64,000 bases of DNA from Streptomyces sp. NBC_00287 (GCF_036173105.1 NZ_CP108053.1:744001-808000); one strand, 5' to 3'; positions 40,876 through 50,612 are shown, counted from the first letter of the stretch. Notes: generated by a model not told the origin, from the letters alone. Made by a program: numbers and translations.

Positions 40876-42180
40876 TCAGACGAAGCGGGAGCTCGGCACC
40901 GGTCCCGACGACGACAGGTGAGCGCGGTCCCCCTGGAGCCAGGTGGCGCGTACGGCCGTGACGAACTCCGTGAGTCGCTCGTCCGGGTCGGCCGGTGCTT
41001 CGCCGTCGCCCTCGTCCGGGGTCGGGTCGGCGGCGACGATGTCCGCGGCGATCTCGGATTCCGGGCGGTCGTCGGGGGCCGAGCGCTCCACTCCGCCGTC
41101 GTCCGACTGCTGGAGTACGCCGTCCCACGGTGCCGTCGCCGACTGGTGGAGCAGCGTGATGGTGTCGGCGGTGACGGCCGGGGGGTCGGTCCAGCAGCTC
41201 GCGTGCTCGTGCAGGATCTGTCCGGGCGTCCGCTCGAAGAGCCGGCCGATGATCTCGGGATCCACGTCGTTCAGGTCGTAGGCCACGACCACGGTGTCCG
41301 CCCGCTCGGGGTCGAAGGGCAGCGCGGGAAGTCCGAGCACCTCGGCCGCGGCCAGGCCCAGGATGTGGCTGCCGCGGTCGGGCAGCAGGGACACGGACGT
41401 CGGCCGTACCCCGGCGGCTTCCAGCACCGTCTTCAGGCGCAGCAGACCGCGCAGGCACTGGTCGTGGGTGTCCTGGAGCCAGGCGTACCGGCCGGTCATG
41501 CCCGCGCCGAAGCCGTACGGTGACAGCGTGCCGAGGACGGTGCCGCCCAGGACGTACTGCCAGCCCCGCAGATCCGTCCGGTCCAGCGCGCTGACCGCCT
41601 CCGCGCTCGCCGCCCGCTCCAGCATCCGGCTCTGACGCGCCTGCGCCGACAGCCACTGCTCGTCCTCCGGGTCCGGCAGCAGGGCGTGCTGACGGCGTGC
41701 CAGGGGGAGGTCGCCAGACATAAGAGCGTTGTAGACAACGAGATAGCGGTCCGGCCAGTCGGCGAGGTCACCCTCGTACGCGGTCAGTGCCTCTACGGCC
41801 TCGCTGTGCCGCCCCTCGCGCTCGTAGGCGGAGACCAGCTCGCGCAGCGCCGCCATGGAACCCGGAACCAGACGCAGCGCCTCCCGCAGGGCGGGGATCG
41901 CCAGATAGGACACGCCGCGCTCCACGCACGCGTACCCGAAGTCGTAGAGCTCCTGCGGCTTGTCGGGACGGGAGGCGAGCGCCTCGGCCGCCTGCTTCAG
42001 GTCGTCGAACCCGGCGGCATCGGCCGCGCGGGCGACCACCAGGGCTATCTCCCCGAGGGGCAGGTCGTCGGTACCGGACCGCAGCTGGCGCAGGGCGCCG
42101 GGGATGTCCCCGGAGTCCAGGGATTCCCAGGCCTTGAGGAGTTCGGGGGACTTGGGGCGGCGGGGCTTGCGCGAGAACAT
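40876..42180 (-). CDS. TPR-like repeat protein, function unknown
   Basis: This is a 434-residue soluble protein with no signal peptide. The N-terminal 200 residues look like degenerate tetratricopeptide repeats (LLKAWESLDSGDIPGALRQL; GVSYLAIPALREALRLVPGSMAALRELVSAYEREGRHSEAVEAL). The centre has TGRYAWLQDTHDQCLRGLLRLKTVLEAAGV and SHILGLAAAEVLGLPALPFDP; the C-terminal 80 residues are acidic and low complexity. Similar proteins occur across Streptomyces without an assigned role. The start is well supported because the N-terminus FSRKPRRPKSPELL is typical of the family. Confidence 0.75.
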   Translation of the reverse strand: MFSRKPRRPKSPELLKAWESLDSGDIPGALRQLRSGTDDLPLGEIALVVARAADAAGFDDLKQAAEALASRPDKPQELYDFGYACVERGVSYLAIPALREALRLVPGSMAALRELVSAYEREGRHSEAVEALTAYEGDLADWPDRYLVVYNALMSGDLPLARRQHALLPDPEDEQWLSAQARQSRMLERAASAEAVSALDRTDLRGWQYVLGGTVLGTLSPYGFGAGMTGRYAWLQDTHDQCLRGLLRLKTVLEAAGVRPTSVSLLPDRGSHILGLAAAEVLGLPALPFDPERADTVVVAYDLNDVDPEIIGRLFERTPGQILHEHASCWTDPPAVTADTITLLHQSATAPWDGVLQQSDDGGVERSAPDDRPESEIAADIVAADPTPDEGDGEAPADPDERLTEFVTAVRATWLQGDRAHLSSSGPVPSSRFV

Positions 42181-42242
42181 GAGAGCGATCTTCGCCCGGG
42201 ACGGGGCACGCTCTCAACCGTAATTAGGCGTTGGCCGACCGC

Positions 42243-42896
42243 TCAGCCGCTCAGCCCCAGCTCACCCGCGCGCATCCCGGCCTGGAAGCGCGAACCCGCG
42301 TCCAGGGTGTCGAGCAGTTCGGCGACCCGTCGGCGGTAGGTCCGCAGGGACATGCCGAGTTCGCGTGCGGCTGTCGCGTCGGTGACGCCCGAGCCCAGCG
42401 CGCGCAGGACCGTCCGGCTCTCCGCGTCGAGTTGGGGACGTTGCGCGCGCAGGAAGCCGTCGAGGTCGGTGGCGGCCTCCCAAGCGGCTTCGAACAGTGC
42501 GTGTACTCCGCCGACCAGGGTGGATGCGGTGGTCACGGTGTACTCGCGGCCGCCGGGGGCGCTCACGCCGGCGAGGATCGCGTACCGACGGTCGATGATG
42601 ATCGTCTCGTGGGGCAGAGCGGTGGCCGCGATCCGCACCTGGGCGCCCAGGGCCACGCGCTCCTTCAGGTGCTCGCGGCTGTGCTCGTCGGCCAGCACGG
42701 CCGGGCTGTACAGCTTGCGGATCCGCTGGGTGCCGCTGTGCCGCACCCGGTCGCGAGCGGCCTGCCGGGCGCCGTGGTGAGGCCAGGTGTCGAGGTCGCG
42801 GGCGGCGCAGACGAACTCCTCGCGGACCGAGGAGAACAGATGCCCGGTGCGGGCGAGCAGCTCCAGATCACCGCGGATCGTCAGGGTCTCTGCCAC
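42243..42896 (-). CDS. LuxR-type HTH regulator
   Basis: This is a 217-residue regulator without a receiver domain. The N-terminal 140 residues form a TrmB/sugar-binding-like or phospholipase-D-like effector region (LTIRGDLELLARTGHLFSSVREEFVCAA; TIIIDRRYAILAG). The C-terminal HTH is LDAESRTVLRALGSGVTDATAARELGMSLRTYRRRVAELLDTL. This architecture is common in Streptomyces orphan regulators. It is divergent from an aldo/keto reductase gene 74 bases away, its probable target. Confidence 0.84.
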   Translation of the reverse strand: MAETLTIRGDLELLARTGHLFSSVREEFVCAARDLDTWPHHGARQAARDRVRHSGTQRIRKLYSPAVLADEHSREHLKERVALGAQVRIAATALPHETIIIDRRYAILAGVSAPGGREYTVTTASTLVGGVHALFEAAWEAATDLDGFLRAQRPQLDAESRTVLRALGSGVTDATAARELGMSLRTYRRRVAELLDTLDAGSRFQAGMRAGELGLSG

Positions 42897-42970
42897 GCCT
42901 TCATTCTGCCCGATGGCAGCAAACTGCCACGGGCTCGCCGTACGACCGCCCCGCCGACCAGGCTGGATGC

Positions 42971-43831
42971 ATGAGCGAACACTTCCACCTCGGTGGCGAC
43001 CTCCCGATCAACCGGTTGGGCTTCGGCGCCATGCGGCTGCCCACGAACAGCTTCCACGGCCCGGCCCGCGATCCCGAGACCGGCCGAGCCGTCCTGCGCC
43101 GTGCGGTCGAACTCGGCGTCAACCACATCGACACCGCCGCCTTCTACACCAGCGGCGACGGCACCGTGAGGGCCAACTCCCTGATCCGCGAGGCGCTTTA
43201 CCCCTACCCGGCCGGTCTGGTCATCGCGACCAAGGTCGGCCCGGTCTTCACCCCCGACGGCGGCGTGGGGGCCTCCCACGCGGCAGACCTTCGCTCGCTG
43301 GTCGAGGAGAACCTCGACACCCTCGGCGTGGACCGCCCCGATCTGGTCTATCTGCGGATCGGCGGCGTCGAAGGGCCGCCGCACGGTGAGTCCGTCGCCG
43401 CACGCTTCGCGGCGCTGGCCGCGATGCGCGACGAGGGGCTGATCCGCCACCTCGGCCTGAGCAATGTCGATGCCGACCACCTCGCCGAGGCCCGTGCGAT
43501 CGCACCTGTCGCCGCGGTCCAGAACCACTTCCACGCCGCCAAGCGCGATGACACCGAGGTCCTGGCCGCCTGCGAGGAGTCCGGCATCGCCTATGTGCCG
43601 TACTTCCCGCTGGGCGGCGGCATCAGCGACCTCAGCGGTGAGCGCATGTCCAAGGTCGCGGCCCGGCATGGCGCGACGGTTCCGCAGATCGCCCTGGCCT
43701 GGCTGCTCGCCCGCTCTCCCGTCGTCCTGGCCATCCCCGGCACCGGCTCCCTCTCCCATCTGGACGAGAACACTGCCGCCGGGTCGATCGTCCTCACCGA
43801 TGAGGATCTCGCCGACCTCACGGCGGAGTAG
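42971..43831 (+). CDS. Aldo/keto reductase with atypical active site
   Basis: This 286-residue TIM-barrel protein belongs to the aldo/keto reductase superfamily. Asp54, Tyr59 (HIDTAAFY) and Lys88 (IATKVG) align with the catalytic tetrad, but the His position is Arg129 (LVYLRIGG instead of a YLH-type sequence). Actinobacterial proteins of this clade share that change, so it may still be active with a different proton relay. Later sequence (HLGLSNVDADHLAEA, VAIPGTGS-like AIPGTGSLSHLDEN) fits the NADPH site. It is divergent from the LuxR-type regulator and ends ten bases from glsA. Confidence 0.88.
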   Translation: MSEHFHLGGDLPINRLGFGAMRLPTNSFHGPARDPETGRAVLRRAVELGVNHIDTAAFYTSGDGTVRANSLIREALYPYPAGLVIATKVGPVFTPDGGVGASHAADLRSLVEENLDTLGVDRPDLVYLRIGGVEGPPHGESVAARFAALAAMRDEGLIRHLGLSNVDADHLAEARAIAPVAAVQNHFHAAKRDDTEVLAACEESGIAYVPYFPLGGGISDLSGERMSKVAARHGATVPQIALAWLLARSPVVLAIPGTGSLSHLDENTAAGSIVLTDEDLADLTAE

Positions 43832-43841
43832 GCCTCGCCGT

Positions 43842-44783
43842 TCAGAACACCGACAGGCCCGTGAGCGTGGTGAAGCGGTCCAGGGCCGCCACGCCTGCCA
43901 CCGAGTTGCCGCGCTCATCCAGGCCGGGGCTCCAAACGCACAGCGTGCAACGGCCGGGGACGACGGCGATGATGCCGCCGCCCACGCCGCTCTTGCCGGG
44001 CAGGCCCACCCGGTAGGCGAAGTCGCCCGCCGCGTCGTACGTCCCGCAGGTCAGCATCACCGCGTTGACCTGCTTGGCCTGGCTGCGGGTCAGCAGCCGG
44101 GAGCCATCGGCGCGGACGCCGTGGCGGGCGAGGAAGCCGGTGGCCAGGGCGAGGTCGGCGCAGGAGGCGCGGATCGAGCACTGGCGAAAGTACTGGTCCA
44201 GCAGGACCGGCACCGCGTTGTCGATGTTGCCGTAGGAGGCCATGAAGTGGGCCAGGGCGGCGTTGCGGTCGCCGTGCGCGGACTCCGACGCGGCGACCTC
44301 CTTGTCGAAGTCCAGGGTCGGGTTGCCGCTCTCCTCGCGCAGGAAGGCGAGCAGTTCACCTGCCGCGTCGCCAGTACGGGTCTGCAGGCGGTCGGTGACG
44401 ACCAAGGCGCCGGCGTTGATGAACGGATTGCGCGGGATGCCGTTCTCGTACTCCAGCTGCACCAGGGAGTTGAAGGGGTTGCCGGAGGGCTCGCGGCCCA
44501 CGTGCTCCCACAGTTCGTCGCCCTCGCGGGCCAGGTCGAGGGCGAGGGTGAAGACCTTGGTGATGGACTGGGTGGAGAAGGGCTCGCGCCACTCCCCCAC
44601 GCCGTACACCGTGCCGTCGAGCTCGGCGACGGCCATGCCGAAGCTGCGCGGGTCGCAGGCCGCGAGCGCCGGGATGTAGTCGGCGGCGCGGCCGCTGCCG
44701 GGGGTGCGCCCGATCTCGTCGGCGATGCGCTCCAGGACCGGCTGGAAGGTCTGGGACGACGGTGCAACACTCATGATCACCAT
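43842..44783 (-). CDS. glsA: Glutaminase
   Basis: This 313-residue enzyme deamidates glutamine to glutamate and ammonia. It is a serine-dependent beta-lactamase-like fold: the catalytic pair is Ser73-x-x-Lys76 in STQSITK, followed by EPSGNPFNSL, NPFINAGALV, SYGNIDNAVP, and GLPGKSGVGGGI. The length matches the GlsA family. Starts at ATG 44783 or ATG 44774 are both possible; GGAGG lies four or thirteen bases away. It is the last gene of an amide/amino-acid catabolic cluster on the minus strand. Confidence 0.93.
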   Translation of the reverse strand: MVIMSVAPSSQTFQPVLERIADEIGRTPGSGRAADYIPALAACDPRSFGMAVAELDGTVYGVGEWREPFSTQSITKVFTLALDLAREGDELWEHVGREPSGNPFNSLVQLEYENGIPRNPFINAGALVVTDRLQTRTGDAAGELLAFLREESGNPTLDFDKEVAASESAHGDRNAALAHFMASYGNIDNAVPVLLDQYFRQCSIRASCADLALATGFLARHGVRADGSRLLTRSQAKQVNAVMLTCGTYDAAGDFAYRVGLPGKSGVGGGIIAVVPGRCTLCVWSPGLDERGNSVAGVAALDRFTTLTGLSVF

Positions 44784-44814
44784 TGTGCCTCCGGGCCGGT
44801 CCTGGCGCGCATTC

Positions 44815-44884
44815 GCAGATCAGGCGAGCAGGTCAGACGAGCGGGTCAAGCAAGCGGGTCAAGCAAGCGGGTCAGGCAAGCGGG
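44815..44884. repeat. 13-bp minisatellite between aspA and glsA
   Basis: Five tandem 13-base units and a partial sixth occupy 44815-44884: GCAGATCAGGCGA, GCAGGTCAGACGA, GCGGGTCAAGCAA twice (identical), GCGGGTCAGGCAA, then GCGGGG. The last full unit overlaps the 3' end of aspA, so repeat-number change would alter its C-terminus and the spacer to glsA. Confidence 0.85.
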
Positions 44885-46284
44885 GAGCCGCTGCCCGCGA
44901 GCACCTCGGGACGCAGCAGGCCGGCGAGCCTCTCGGCGGGCAACAGGCCCTTCTCCAGGACGAGTTCGGCGACTCCGCGGCCGGTGGCGAGGGCCTCCTT
45001 CGCGATGTCGGTGGCGGCCGTGTACCCGATGTGCGGGTTGAGGGCCGTGACCAGACCGATGGAGTTCTCCACGGTCCGGCGCAGCTCCTCGGTGTTGGCG
45101 GTGATGCCGTCCACACAGCGCTCGGCGAGGGTGAGGCAGGCCGCGCGCAGATGGGTGATGGACTCCGACAGGGAGTGCAGGATGATCGGCTCGAAGGCGT
45201 TGAGCTGGAGCTGTCCGGCCTCGGCGGCCATGGTGATGGTGACGTCGTTGCCGATCACCTCGAAGGCGACCTGGTTGACGACCTCGGGGATCACCGGGTT
45301 GACCTTGCCGGGCATGATCGACGAACCGGCCTGCACGGGCGGCAGGTTGATCTCGCCGAGGCCGGCGCGCGGACCGGAGGACAGCAGCCGCAGGTCGTTG
45401 CAGCTCTTGGAGAGCTTGACGGCGATCCGCTTGAGGACACCCGACATCTGGACGAACGCGCCGCAGTCCTGGGTGGCTTCGACCAGGTTGGCGGCGGTGA
45501 CCAGGGGCAGTCCGGTGATCTCGGCGAGGTGGCGGCGGGCCGATTCGGCGTAACCGGCCGGAGCATTGAGTCCAGTCCCGATGGCTGTAGCGCCGAGGTT
45601 GATTTCATGGATCAACTCGACAGCCTCGTCAAGACGGGACCGATCCTCGTCAATCATGACGGCATACGCCGAGAACTCTTGACCCAGCGTCATGGGGACC
45701 GCGTCCTGCAACTGTGTACGGCCCATCTTGAGCACATCACGGAACTCGACGGCCTTACGGGCGAAGGCATCCTGCAGTACAGCCATCGCCTTGAGCAGTC
45801 CACGTACCGCGAAGACCGTCGATATCTTGACGGCGGTCGGGTAGACGTCATTGGTTGACTGACCGAGGTTGACGTCCTCATTGGGATGCAGGTACTGGTA
45901 CTCGCCCTTCGCATGCCCCAGCAGCTCCAACGCCCGGTTGGCGATGACCTCGTTGGCGTTCATGTTGGTCGAGGTACCGGCGCCGCCCTGAATCACATCG
46001 ACGACGAACTGCTCGTGCAGCTTGCCCTCCCGGATCTCCCGACAGGCCTCGACGATGGCGGCGGCCTTCTTCGCCTCCAGCAGACCGAGCTCCTCATTGG
46101 CAAGGGCAGCGGCCTCCTTTACGGCGGCCAGGGCGTCGATCAGATGCGGGTACGCGGAGATCGGGGTGCCGGTGATGGGGAAGTTCTCGGTGGCACGCAG
46201 GGTGTGAACACCCCAGTACGCGTCGGCGGGGACATCACGGTCGCCGAGCAGATCGTGTTCGCTACGGGTGACGGCGGCGGTCAT
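44872..46284 (-). CDS. aspA: Aspartate ammonia-lyase
   Basis: This 470-residue homotetrameric enzyme converts L-aspartate to fumarate and ammonia. The superfamily signature GSSIMPGKVNP is present near residues 318-328, with the flexible catalytic Ser loop. Other landmarks are RSEHDLLGDRDVPADAYWGVHTLRATENFPI, GAGTSTNMNANEVIANRA and NEDVNLGQSTNDVYPTA. The C-terminus ends within a 13-base tandem repeat. It follows the asparaginase gene by 140 bases, so asparagine is converted to aspartate and then to fumarate. Confidence 0.95.
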   Translation of the reverse strand: MTAAVTRSEHDLLGDRDVPADAYWGVHTLRATENFPITGTPISAYPHLIDALAAVKEAAALANEELGLLEAKKAAAIVEACREIREGKLHEQFVVDVIQGGAGTSTNMNANEVIANRALELLGHAKGEYQYLHPNEDVNLGQSTNDVYPTAVKISTVFAVRGLLKAMAVLQDAFARKAVEFRDVLKMGRTQLQDAVPMTLGQEFSAYAVMIDEDRSRLDEAVELIHEINLGATAIGTGLNAPAGYAESARRHLAEITGLPLVTAANLVEATQDCGAFVQMSGVLKRIAVKLSKSCNDLRLLSSGPRAGLGEINLPPVQAGSSIMPGKVNPVIPEVVNQVAFEVIGNDVTITMAAEAGQLQLNAFEPIILHSLSESITHLRAACLTLAERCVDGITANTEELRRTVENSIGLVTALNPHIGYTAATDIAKEALATGRGVAELVLEKGLLPAERLAGLLRPEVLAGSGSPLA

Positions 46285-46424
46285 GGAAGAAGGTCCACTT
46301 TCTGAGAAGGGTGAAGGTGAGCTACGTAAGGGGCGCGGGGCGTTATCGATTTGCGGCTACCGCCGCGTGGGCGCGACCAGCCACGACGGACCCGCAGCCG
46401 CATGACGGAATGTGCGGCACATTC

Positions 46425-47441
46425 CTAGGCGCACGGAGCAACAGCAACGGGCTCCAGCGAACGAACCGGCCGCACGAAACCGACCGGCTGCCCACCTCCG
46501 AGCAGCGCCTCTCCCTGGAACTCGGTGAGCAGCTCAGGATCAACGCCAGCCCGAGCAAGCGCCGCCGCCCCGACAGGGATCCGCGCCCGGTTGGCCCCAT
46601 CGGCAATCTTCACGGCAACGGAACGCCCATCAGCCAGCGCAGCAACCTGCACCCCCTCAAAGCCGTCCTTCGCCAACAACCCCGGCACAGCCCGCATCAA
46701 CGCCGCCACATCCCGCCCGGACCCGGAGGCCATCTCGGCATGCTCCCGCATCGCGTCAGCGACCCTGGCCTCGGGCGTACCGGGCGCGGCGGTGGTGATA
46801 CGAGCCGCGGCTCGCGCAAGCCCGTGGAGCGAGACGGAGAACAACGGAGCCCCGCACCCGTCAACGGTCACCTGCGCAATGCGCTGCCCCGTAAGGTCCT
46901 CGACGATCTCGGCGATCGCCTGCTGCAGCGGGTGACCGGGATCGAGGTAGCCCTCCAGCGACCACCCGTTCAACCGGCAGGTGTACAGCATCGCCGCATG
47001 CTTGCCGGAACAGTTCTGGGCGAGCCGGGAGGGCAGACGCCCCTCCCGCACCCACGCGTCCCGGACGACGGGGTCGTACGGCATGTCGGTGACGTTGCCC
47101 AGGTCGTCCTCAGAGACACCCGCCAACTCCAGGATCCGCCGGGTACCGGCAAGGTGCCGCTCCTCGCCGGAGTGGCTGGCCGCGGCGAGGGAGAGGAGTT
47201 CGCCGTCGAGCGGCAGTCCGGCGCGGACCATGGCGACGGCCTGGACGGGCTTGAGAGCCGAGCGGGGGTAGAACGCGGCCTCGATGTCGCCGAGCTGGAA
47301 CTGGACGTCGCCCTCGGTGCCGAGGACGACGACCGAGCCGTAGTGGATCCCTTCCACGACCCCGCCGCGTATGAGGTGGGCGACGGGGGCGTGGAGGGGT
47401 TCGCGGACGAGGGGTGCCGCCGCGAGCGAACTGCTGTACAT
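46425..47441 (-). CDS. L-asparaginase II (rhizobial/thermolabile type)
   Basis: This 338-residue cytoplasmic enzyme of the Asparaginase_II family hydrolyses asparagine to aspartate. Conserved segments are YPRSALKPVQAVAMV, AAASHSGEERHL, MPYDP, NCSGKHAAMLYTC, and VDGCGAPLFSVSLHGLA, which hold the Ser/Lys residues of this non-classical family. ATG 47441 is preferred over GTG 47444. It lies 43 bases after the permease gene, so import and hydrolysis of asparagine are coupled. Confidence 0.92.
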   Translation of the reverse strand: MYSSSLAAAPLVREPLHAPVAHLIRGGVVEGIHYGSVVVLGTEGDVQFQLGDIEAAFYPRSALKPVQAVAMVRAGLPLDGELLSLAAASHSGEERHLAGTRRILELAGVSEDDLGNVTDMPYDPVVRDAWVREGRLPSRLAQNCSGKHAAMLYTCRLNGWSLEGYLDPGHPLQQAIAEIVEDLTGQRIAQVTVDGCGAPLFSVSLHGLARAAARITTAAPGTPEARVADAMREHAEMASGSGRDVAALMRAVPGLLAKDGFEGVQVAALADGRSVAVKIADGANRARIPVGAAALARAGVDPELLTEFQGEALLGGGQPVGFVRPVRSLEPVAVAPCA

Positions 47442-47484
47442 CACTGCCTGATTCTTGGGGTGGTGGGTGTGAGCCGGGCGCGGA

Positions 47485-48942
47485 TCACGCGTCGGCCTTA
47501 CTGGATTGCGTGCGTGCGGCCCGGCTGCGGATGGCGTACCAGCCGGCGACGAGCGCGGCGACGATCAGCGGCAGGCACAGCACGGTGGTGCGGCCGGCGC
47601 CTCCGTCGGCGTACATGAGGACCAGGACGGAGGCGAGGAAGGCCAGCGTCACGAGTTCGGTCCAGGGGGAGCCCGGCAGTCGGTAGTCGGGGCGGGTGAG
47701 TTCGCCCTTCTGGGTCTTCTGCCAGAAGAGCAGGTGACAGACCATGATCATGCCCCAGGTCGCGAGGATGCCGATCGCCGCGAAGTTGAGGACGATCTCG
47801 AACGCGTCGGCGGGGACCACGAAGTTGAGGCCCACGCCGAGGACACAGATACCGCTGGTGAGCAGGATGCCGCCGTACGGGACCTGGCTGCGGCTCATCA
47901 CGCCGGTGAACTTCGGGGCGGAGCCGGACATGGCCATGGAGCGCAGGATGCGGCCGGTGGAGTACAGGCCGGAGTTGAGGGAGGACATGGCCGCGGTGAG
48001 GACGACCAGGTTCATCACGCCGCCGGCCGCCGGGATGCCGATGTTGGAGAGCACGGTGACGAAGGGGCTCTCGCCCGCCTTGTACGACGACCAGGGCAGC
48101 AGCATCGAGAGCAGGACGACGGAGCCGACGTAGAACAGGCCCACGCGCCACATGATCGAGTTGATCGCCTTCGGCATGATCTTCTCGGGGTTCTCGGTCT
48201 CGCCGGCCGCGACGCCGACGAGCTCGACGGAGGCGTAGGCGAAGACGACGCCCTGGATGATCAGCAGCATGGGCAGCAGGCCGTTGGGGAAGAGGCCGCC
48301 GTGGTCGGTGATCAGGGACGGGCCGGGGGTGGTGCCGTCGACGGGGTGCTGGGTGACGAGGAGGAAGATGCCGATGCACATGAAGATCACGAGTGCGCTG
48401 ACCTTGATGATGGCGAACCAGAACTCCAGCTCGCCGAACATCTTCACCGAGATCAGGTTCACGGTGAGGACGATGGCCAGGGCTATCAGGGCGAGCACCC
48501 ACTGCGGGATGTCGGAGAAGATGCCCCAGTAGTGGGTGTAGACGGCGACGGCGGTGATGTCGGCGATGCCGGTGGTGGCCCAGTTGAGGAAGTACATCCA
48601 GCCCGCGGTGTAGGCGCCCTTCTCCCCCATGAATTCACGGGCGTACGAGACGAAGGCGCCGGACGAGGGCCGGTACAGGACGAGTTCGCCGAGGGCGCGC
48701 ACGACGAGGAAGGCGAAGATTCCGCAGACCGCGTAGGCGATGAAGAGGGAGGGGCCGGCGTCGGCGAGGCGGCCGCCGGCGCCGAGGAAGAGGCCGGTGC
48801 CGATGGCGCCGCCGATGGCGATCATGTTGACGTGCCGGGACTTCAGGGACTTGCTGTAGCCCGCGTCTCCGGCGTCGACATGGCCGGAACGTTTCTGCAC
48901 GCCTTCGTTCTGCACGCCGTCGTGCAGGGACTGCTCGCTCAC
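47485..48942 (-). CDS. Amino acid permease, probable asparagine transporter
   Basis: This is a 485-residue APC-superfamily permease with twelve helices. The AAT-family opening is [25 protein letters not shown], followed by [19 protein letters not shown] and [13 protein letters not shown], closest to AnsP/GabP-type carriers. GTG 48942 overlaps the stop of gntR by four bases (GTGA). Substrate is inferred as asparagine from the downstream asparaginase and aspartase. Confidence 0.9.
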   Translation of the reverse strand: MSEQSLHDGVQNEGVQKRSGHVDAGDAGYSKSLKSRHVNMIAIGGAIGTGLFLGAGGRLADAGPSLFIAYAVCGIFAFLVVRALGELVLYRPSSGAFVSYAREFMGEKGAYTAGWMYFLNWATTGIADITAVAVYTHYWGIFSDIPQWVLALIALAIVLTVNLISVKMFGELEFWFAIIKVSALVIFMCIGIFLLVTQHPVDGTTPGPSLITDHGGLFPNGLLPMLLIIQGVVFAYASVELVGVAAGETENPEKIMPKAINSIMWRVGLFYVGSVVLLSMLLPWSSYKAGESPFVTVLSNIGIPAAGGVMNLVVLTAAMSSLNSGLYSTGRILRSMAMSGSAPKFTGVMSRSQVPYGGILLTSGICVLGVGLNFVVPADAFEIVLNFAAIGILATWGMIMVCHLLFWQKTQKGELTRPDYRLPGSPWTELVTLAFLASVLVLMYADGGAGRTTVLCLPLIVAALVAGWYAIRSRAARTQSSKADA

Positions 48943-49670
48943 GCCTCGGGTCCGCCTTCCGTGGTGGTGCTCGTGCGCGCGGGGCGCACGATGTCGGTGA
49001 GGGTGGTCTCGACGCGGTCGAGGTGGTGCGCCATGGCCTCGGTCGCGTCGTGCTCGGAACCGTCGATCAGCGCCTCGACGATCGCCCGGTGCTCGCGGTT
49101 GGACTGCTCGCGGCGACCGCCCAGTTCGTTGAGGAAGGCCGACTGACGCGCCAGCGCGTCCCGGATCTCCTCGATGACCCGGCGGAAGACCGGGTTCTGG
49201 GCGGCCTCGGCCACGGCGAGATGGAAGAGGGTGTCCATCGCGACCCACGCAGTGGTGTCCGTCTCGCGTTCCATACGGTCGAGCAGATGGGCCAGGTGGT
49301 CGAGGTTCTCCGGGGTGCGGCGCACCGCCGCGTATCCGGCGACCGGGATCTCGACGTGCCGGCGCACCTCCAGCAGATCGCTGGCCGCGTAGTCGCCGAA
49401 GGTGGGGTCCTCGACGGTGCTGGCGACGACGAAGGTGCCCTTGCCGGTCTTGGAGACGGTCAGGCCCATGGTCTGCAGGGCCCGCAGGGCCTCGCGCAGC
49501 ACCGGGCGGCTGATCTCCAGGGTGCGGCACAGCTCCGCCTCGGAGGGGAGCTTGTCGCCCACGGCGTACTCGCCGCGCTCGATGGCGGCGCGCAGGTGCG
49601 CGAGCACCGCTTCCATGGCGCTGATGCGCCGGGGCGGCTGTCCGGCTGTCCGGCTGTCTGACAGGTTCAC
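48939..49670 (-). CDS. GntR/FadR-family regulator of the amide cluster
   Basis: This 243-residue regulator has a winged helix ([46 protein letters not shown]) and an FCD ligand domain with metal-binding residues ([60 protein letters not shown]). It is the first gene of the operon and translationally coupled to the permease. The N-terminus includes a short repeated TGTCCGGC coding stretch. FCD regulators commonly bind carboxylic or amino acids, so aspartate or asparagine is a reasonable ligand. Confidence 0.9.
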   Translation of the reverse strand: MNLSDSRTAGQPPRRISAMEAVLAHLRAAIERGEYAVGDKLPSEAELCRTLEISRPVLREALRALQTMGLTVSKTGKGTFVVASTVEDPTFGDYAASDLLEVRRHVEIPVAGYAAVRRTPENLDHLAHLLDRMERETDTTAWVAMDTLFHLAVAEAAQNPVFRRVIEEIRDALARQSAFLNELGGRREQSNREHRAIVEALIDGSEHDATEAMAHHLDRVETTLTDIVRPARTSTTTEGGPEA

Positions 49671-49671
49671 G

Positions 49672-49684
49672 GGAGTGATACTCC
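49672..49684. promoter_or_regulatory. GntR operator candidate at gntR start
   Basis: GGAGT-GAT-ACTCC is a perfect 5-base inverted repeat one base upstream of the gntR start codon. Its position would let the regulator repress its own operon by occluding initiation. The short arms keep confidence low. Confidence 0.4.
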
Positions 49685-49775
49685 GGGTGCCGGGAGGCTG
49701 CTGTCAAGGCGGGTGAAAGGAAAGTTTCAGCCCGTGCCGGGAGTGAAAGCCGGAGTGAAAGCCACCCTCACCTGG

Positions 49776-50612
49776 TCAGCTGTTCAGCGCGCCGGTGCCG
49801 AGCAGCGCGAACAGCAGCAGGCCGACGACGATGCGGTAGACGACGAAGGCGTTGAAGGTGTGCTTCGCCACGAACCGCAGCAGCCAGGCGATGGAGGCAT
49901 AGGCGACGACGAAGGAGACGGCCGTACCGGCCACGAGCGGCGCCACGCCCGCCCCGGCGCCGAGGGCGTCCTTGAGCTCGTACAGGCCCGCGCCGGTCAG
50001 GGCGGGGATGCCGAGGAAGAACGACAGGCGGGTGGCGGCGACCCGGTCCAGGTCGAGGAGGAGGGCCGTGGACATCGTGGCGCCGGAGCGGGAGAAGCCG
50101 GGGAAGAGCAGGGCGAGGATCTGGGAGCTGCCGACCAGCATCGCGTCCTTGAAGGAGGTGTCGTCCTCTCCCCTCTTGTGGCGGCCGAACCGGTCCGCCG
50201 CCCACATCACGCCGCTGCCGACGATCAGCGAGCCGGCGACCACCCACAGCGAGGCGAGCGGCCCCTTGATCAGCGGCTCTGCCGCCAGACCCACGGCGAC
50301 GACCGGGATCGTCGCCCAGATCACCCACCAGGCGAACCGGTAGTCATGGACGTACCGCTCCTCGGGGTGGCGCAGCCCGCGCACCCACGCCGAGACGATC
50401 CGGACGATGTCCTTGAAGAAGTAGACGAACACGGCGGCGATGGCGCCGACCTGGATGACGGCGGTGAAGCCGACGACGGCATGGTCGTCGACGGGGATGC
50501 CCATGAGCCCCTCGGCGATCTTCAGATGGCCGGTGGAGGAAATGGGCAGAAACTCGGTCACCCCCTCGACGGCTCCGAGGAGGACGGCCTGACCGACGGT
50601 GATGGCGCTCAT
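49776..50612 (-). CDS. uppP: Undecaprenyl-diphosphatase (BacA/UppP)
   Basis: This 278-residue inner-membrane enzyme recycles undecaprenyl diphosphate to the monophosphate carrier for cell-wall synthesis and can confer bacitracin resistance. The first conserved region is GAVEGVTEFLPISSTGHLKIAEGL (Glu and Ser/His catalytic residues), and the second is PGFSRSGATMSTALLLDLDR with the essential Arg and Ser. About eight helices and the family length are normal. It lies downstream of the fluoride exporter genes on the same strand, 64 bases away. Confidence 0.95.
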   Translation of the reverse strand: MSAITVGQAVLLGAVEGVTEFLPISSTGHLKIAEGLMGIPVDDHAVVGFTAVIQVGAIAAVFVYFFKDIVRIVSAWVRGLRHPEERYVHDYRFAWWVIWATIPVVAVGLAAEPLIKGPLASLWVVAGSLIVGSGVMWAADRFGRHKRGEDDTSFKDAMLVGSSQILALLFPGFSRSGATMSTALLLDLDRVAATRLSFFLGIPALTGAGLYELKDALGAGAGVAPLVAGTAVSFVVAYASIAWLLRFVAKHTFNAFVVYRIVVGLLLFALLGTGALNS

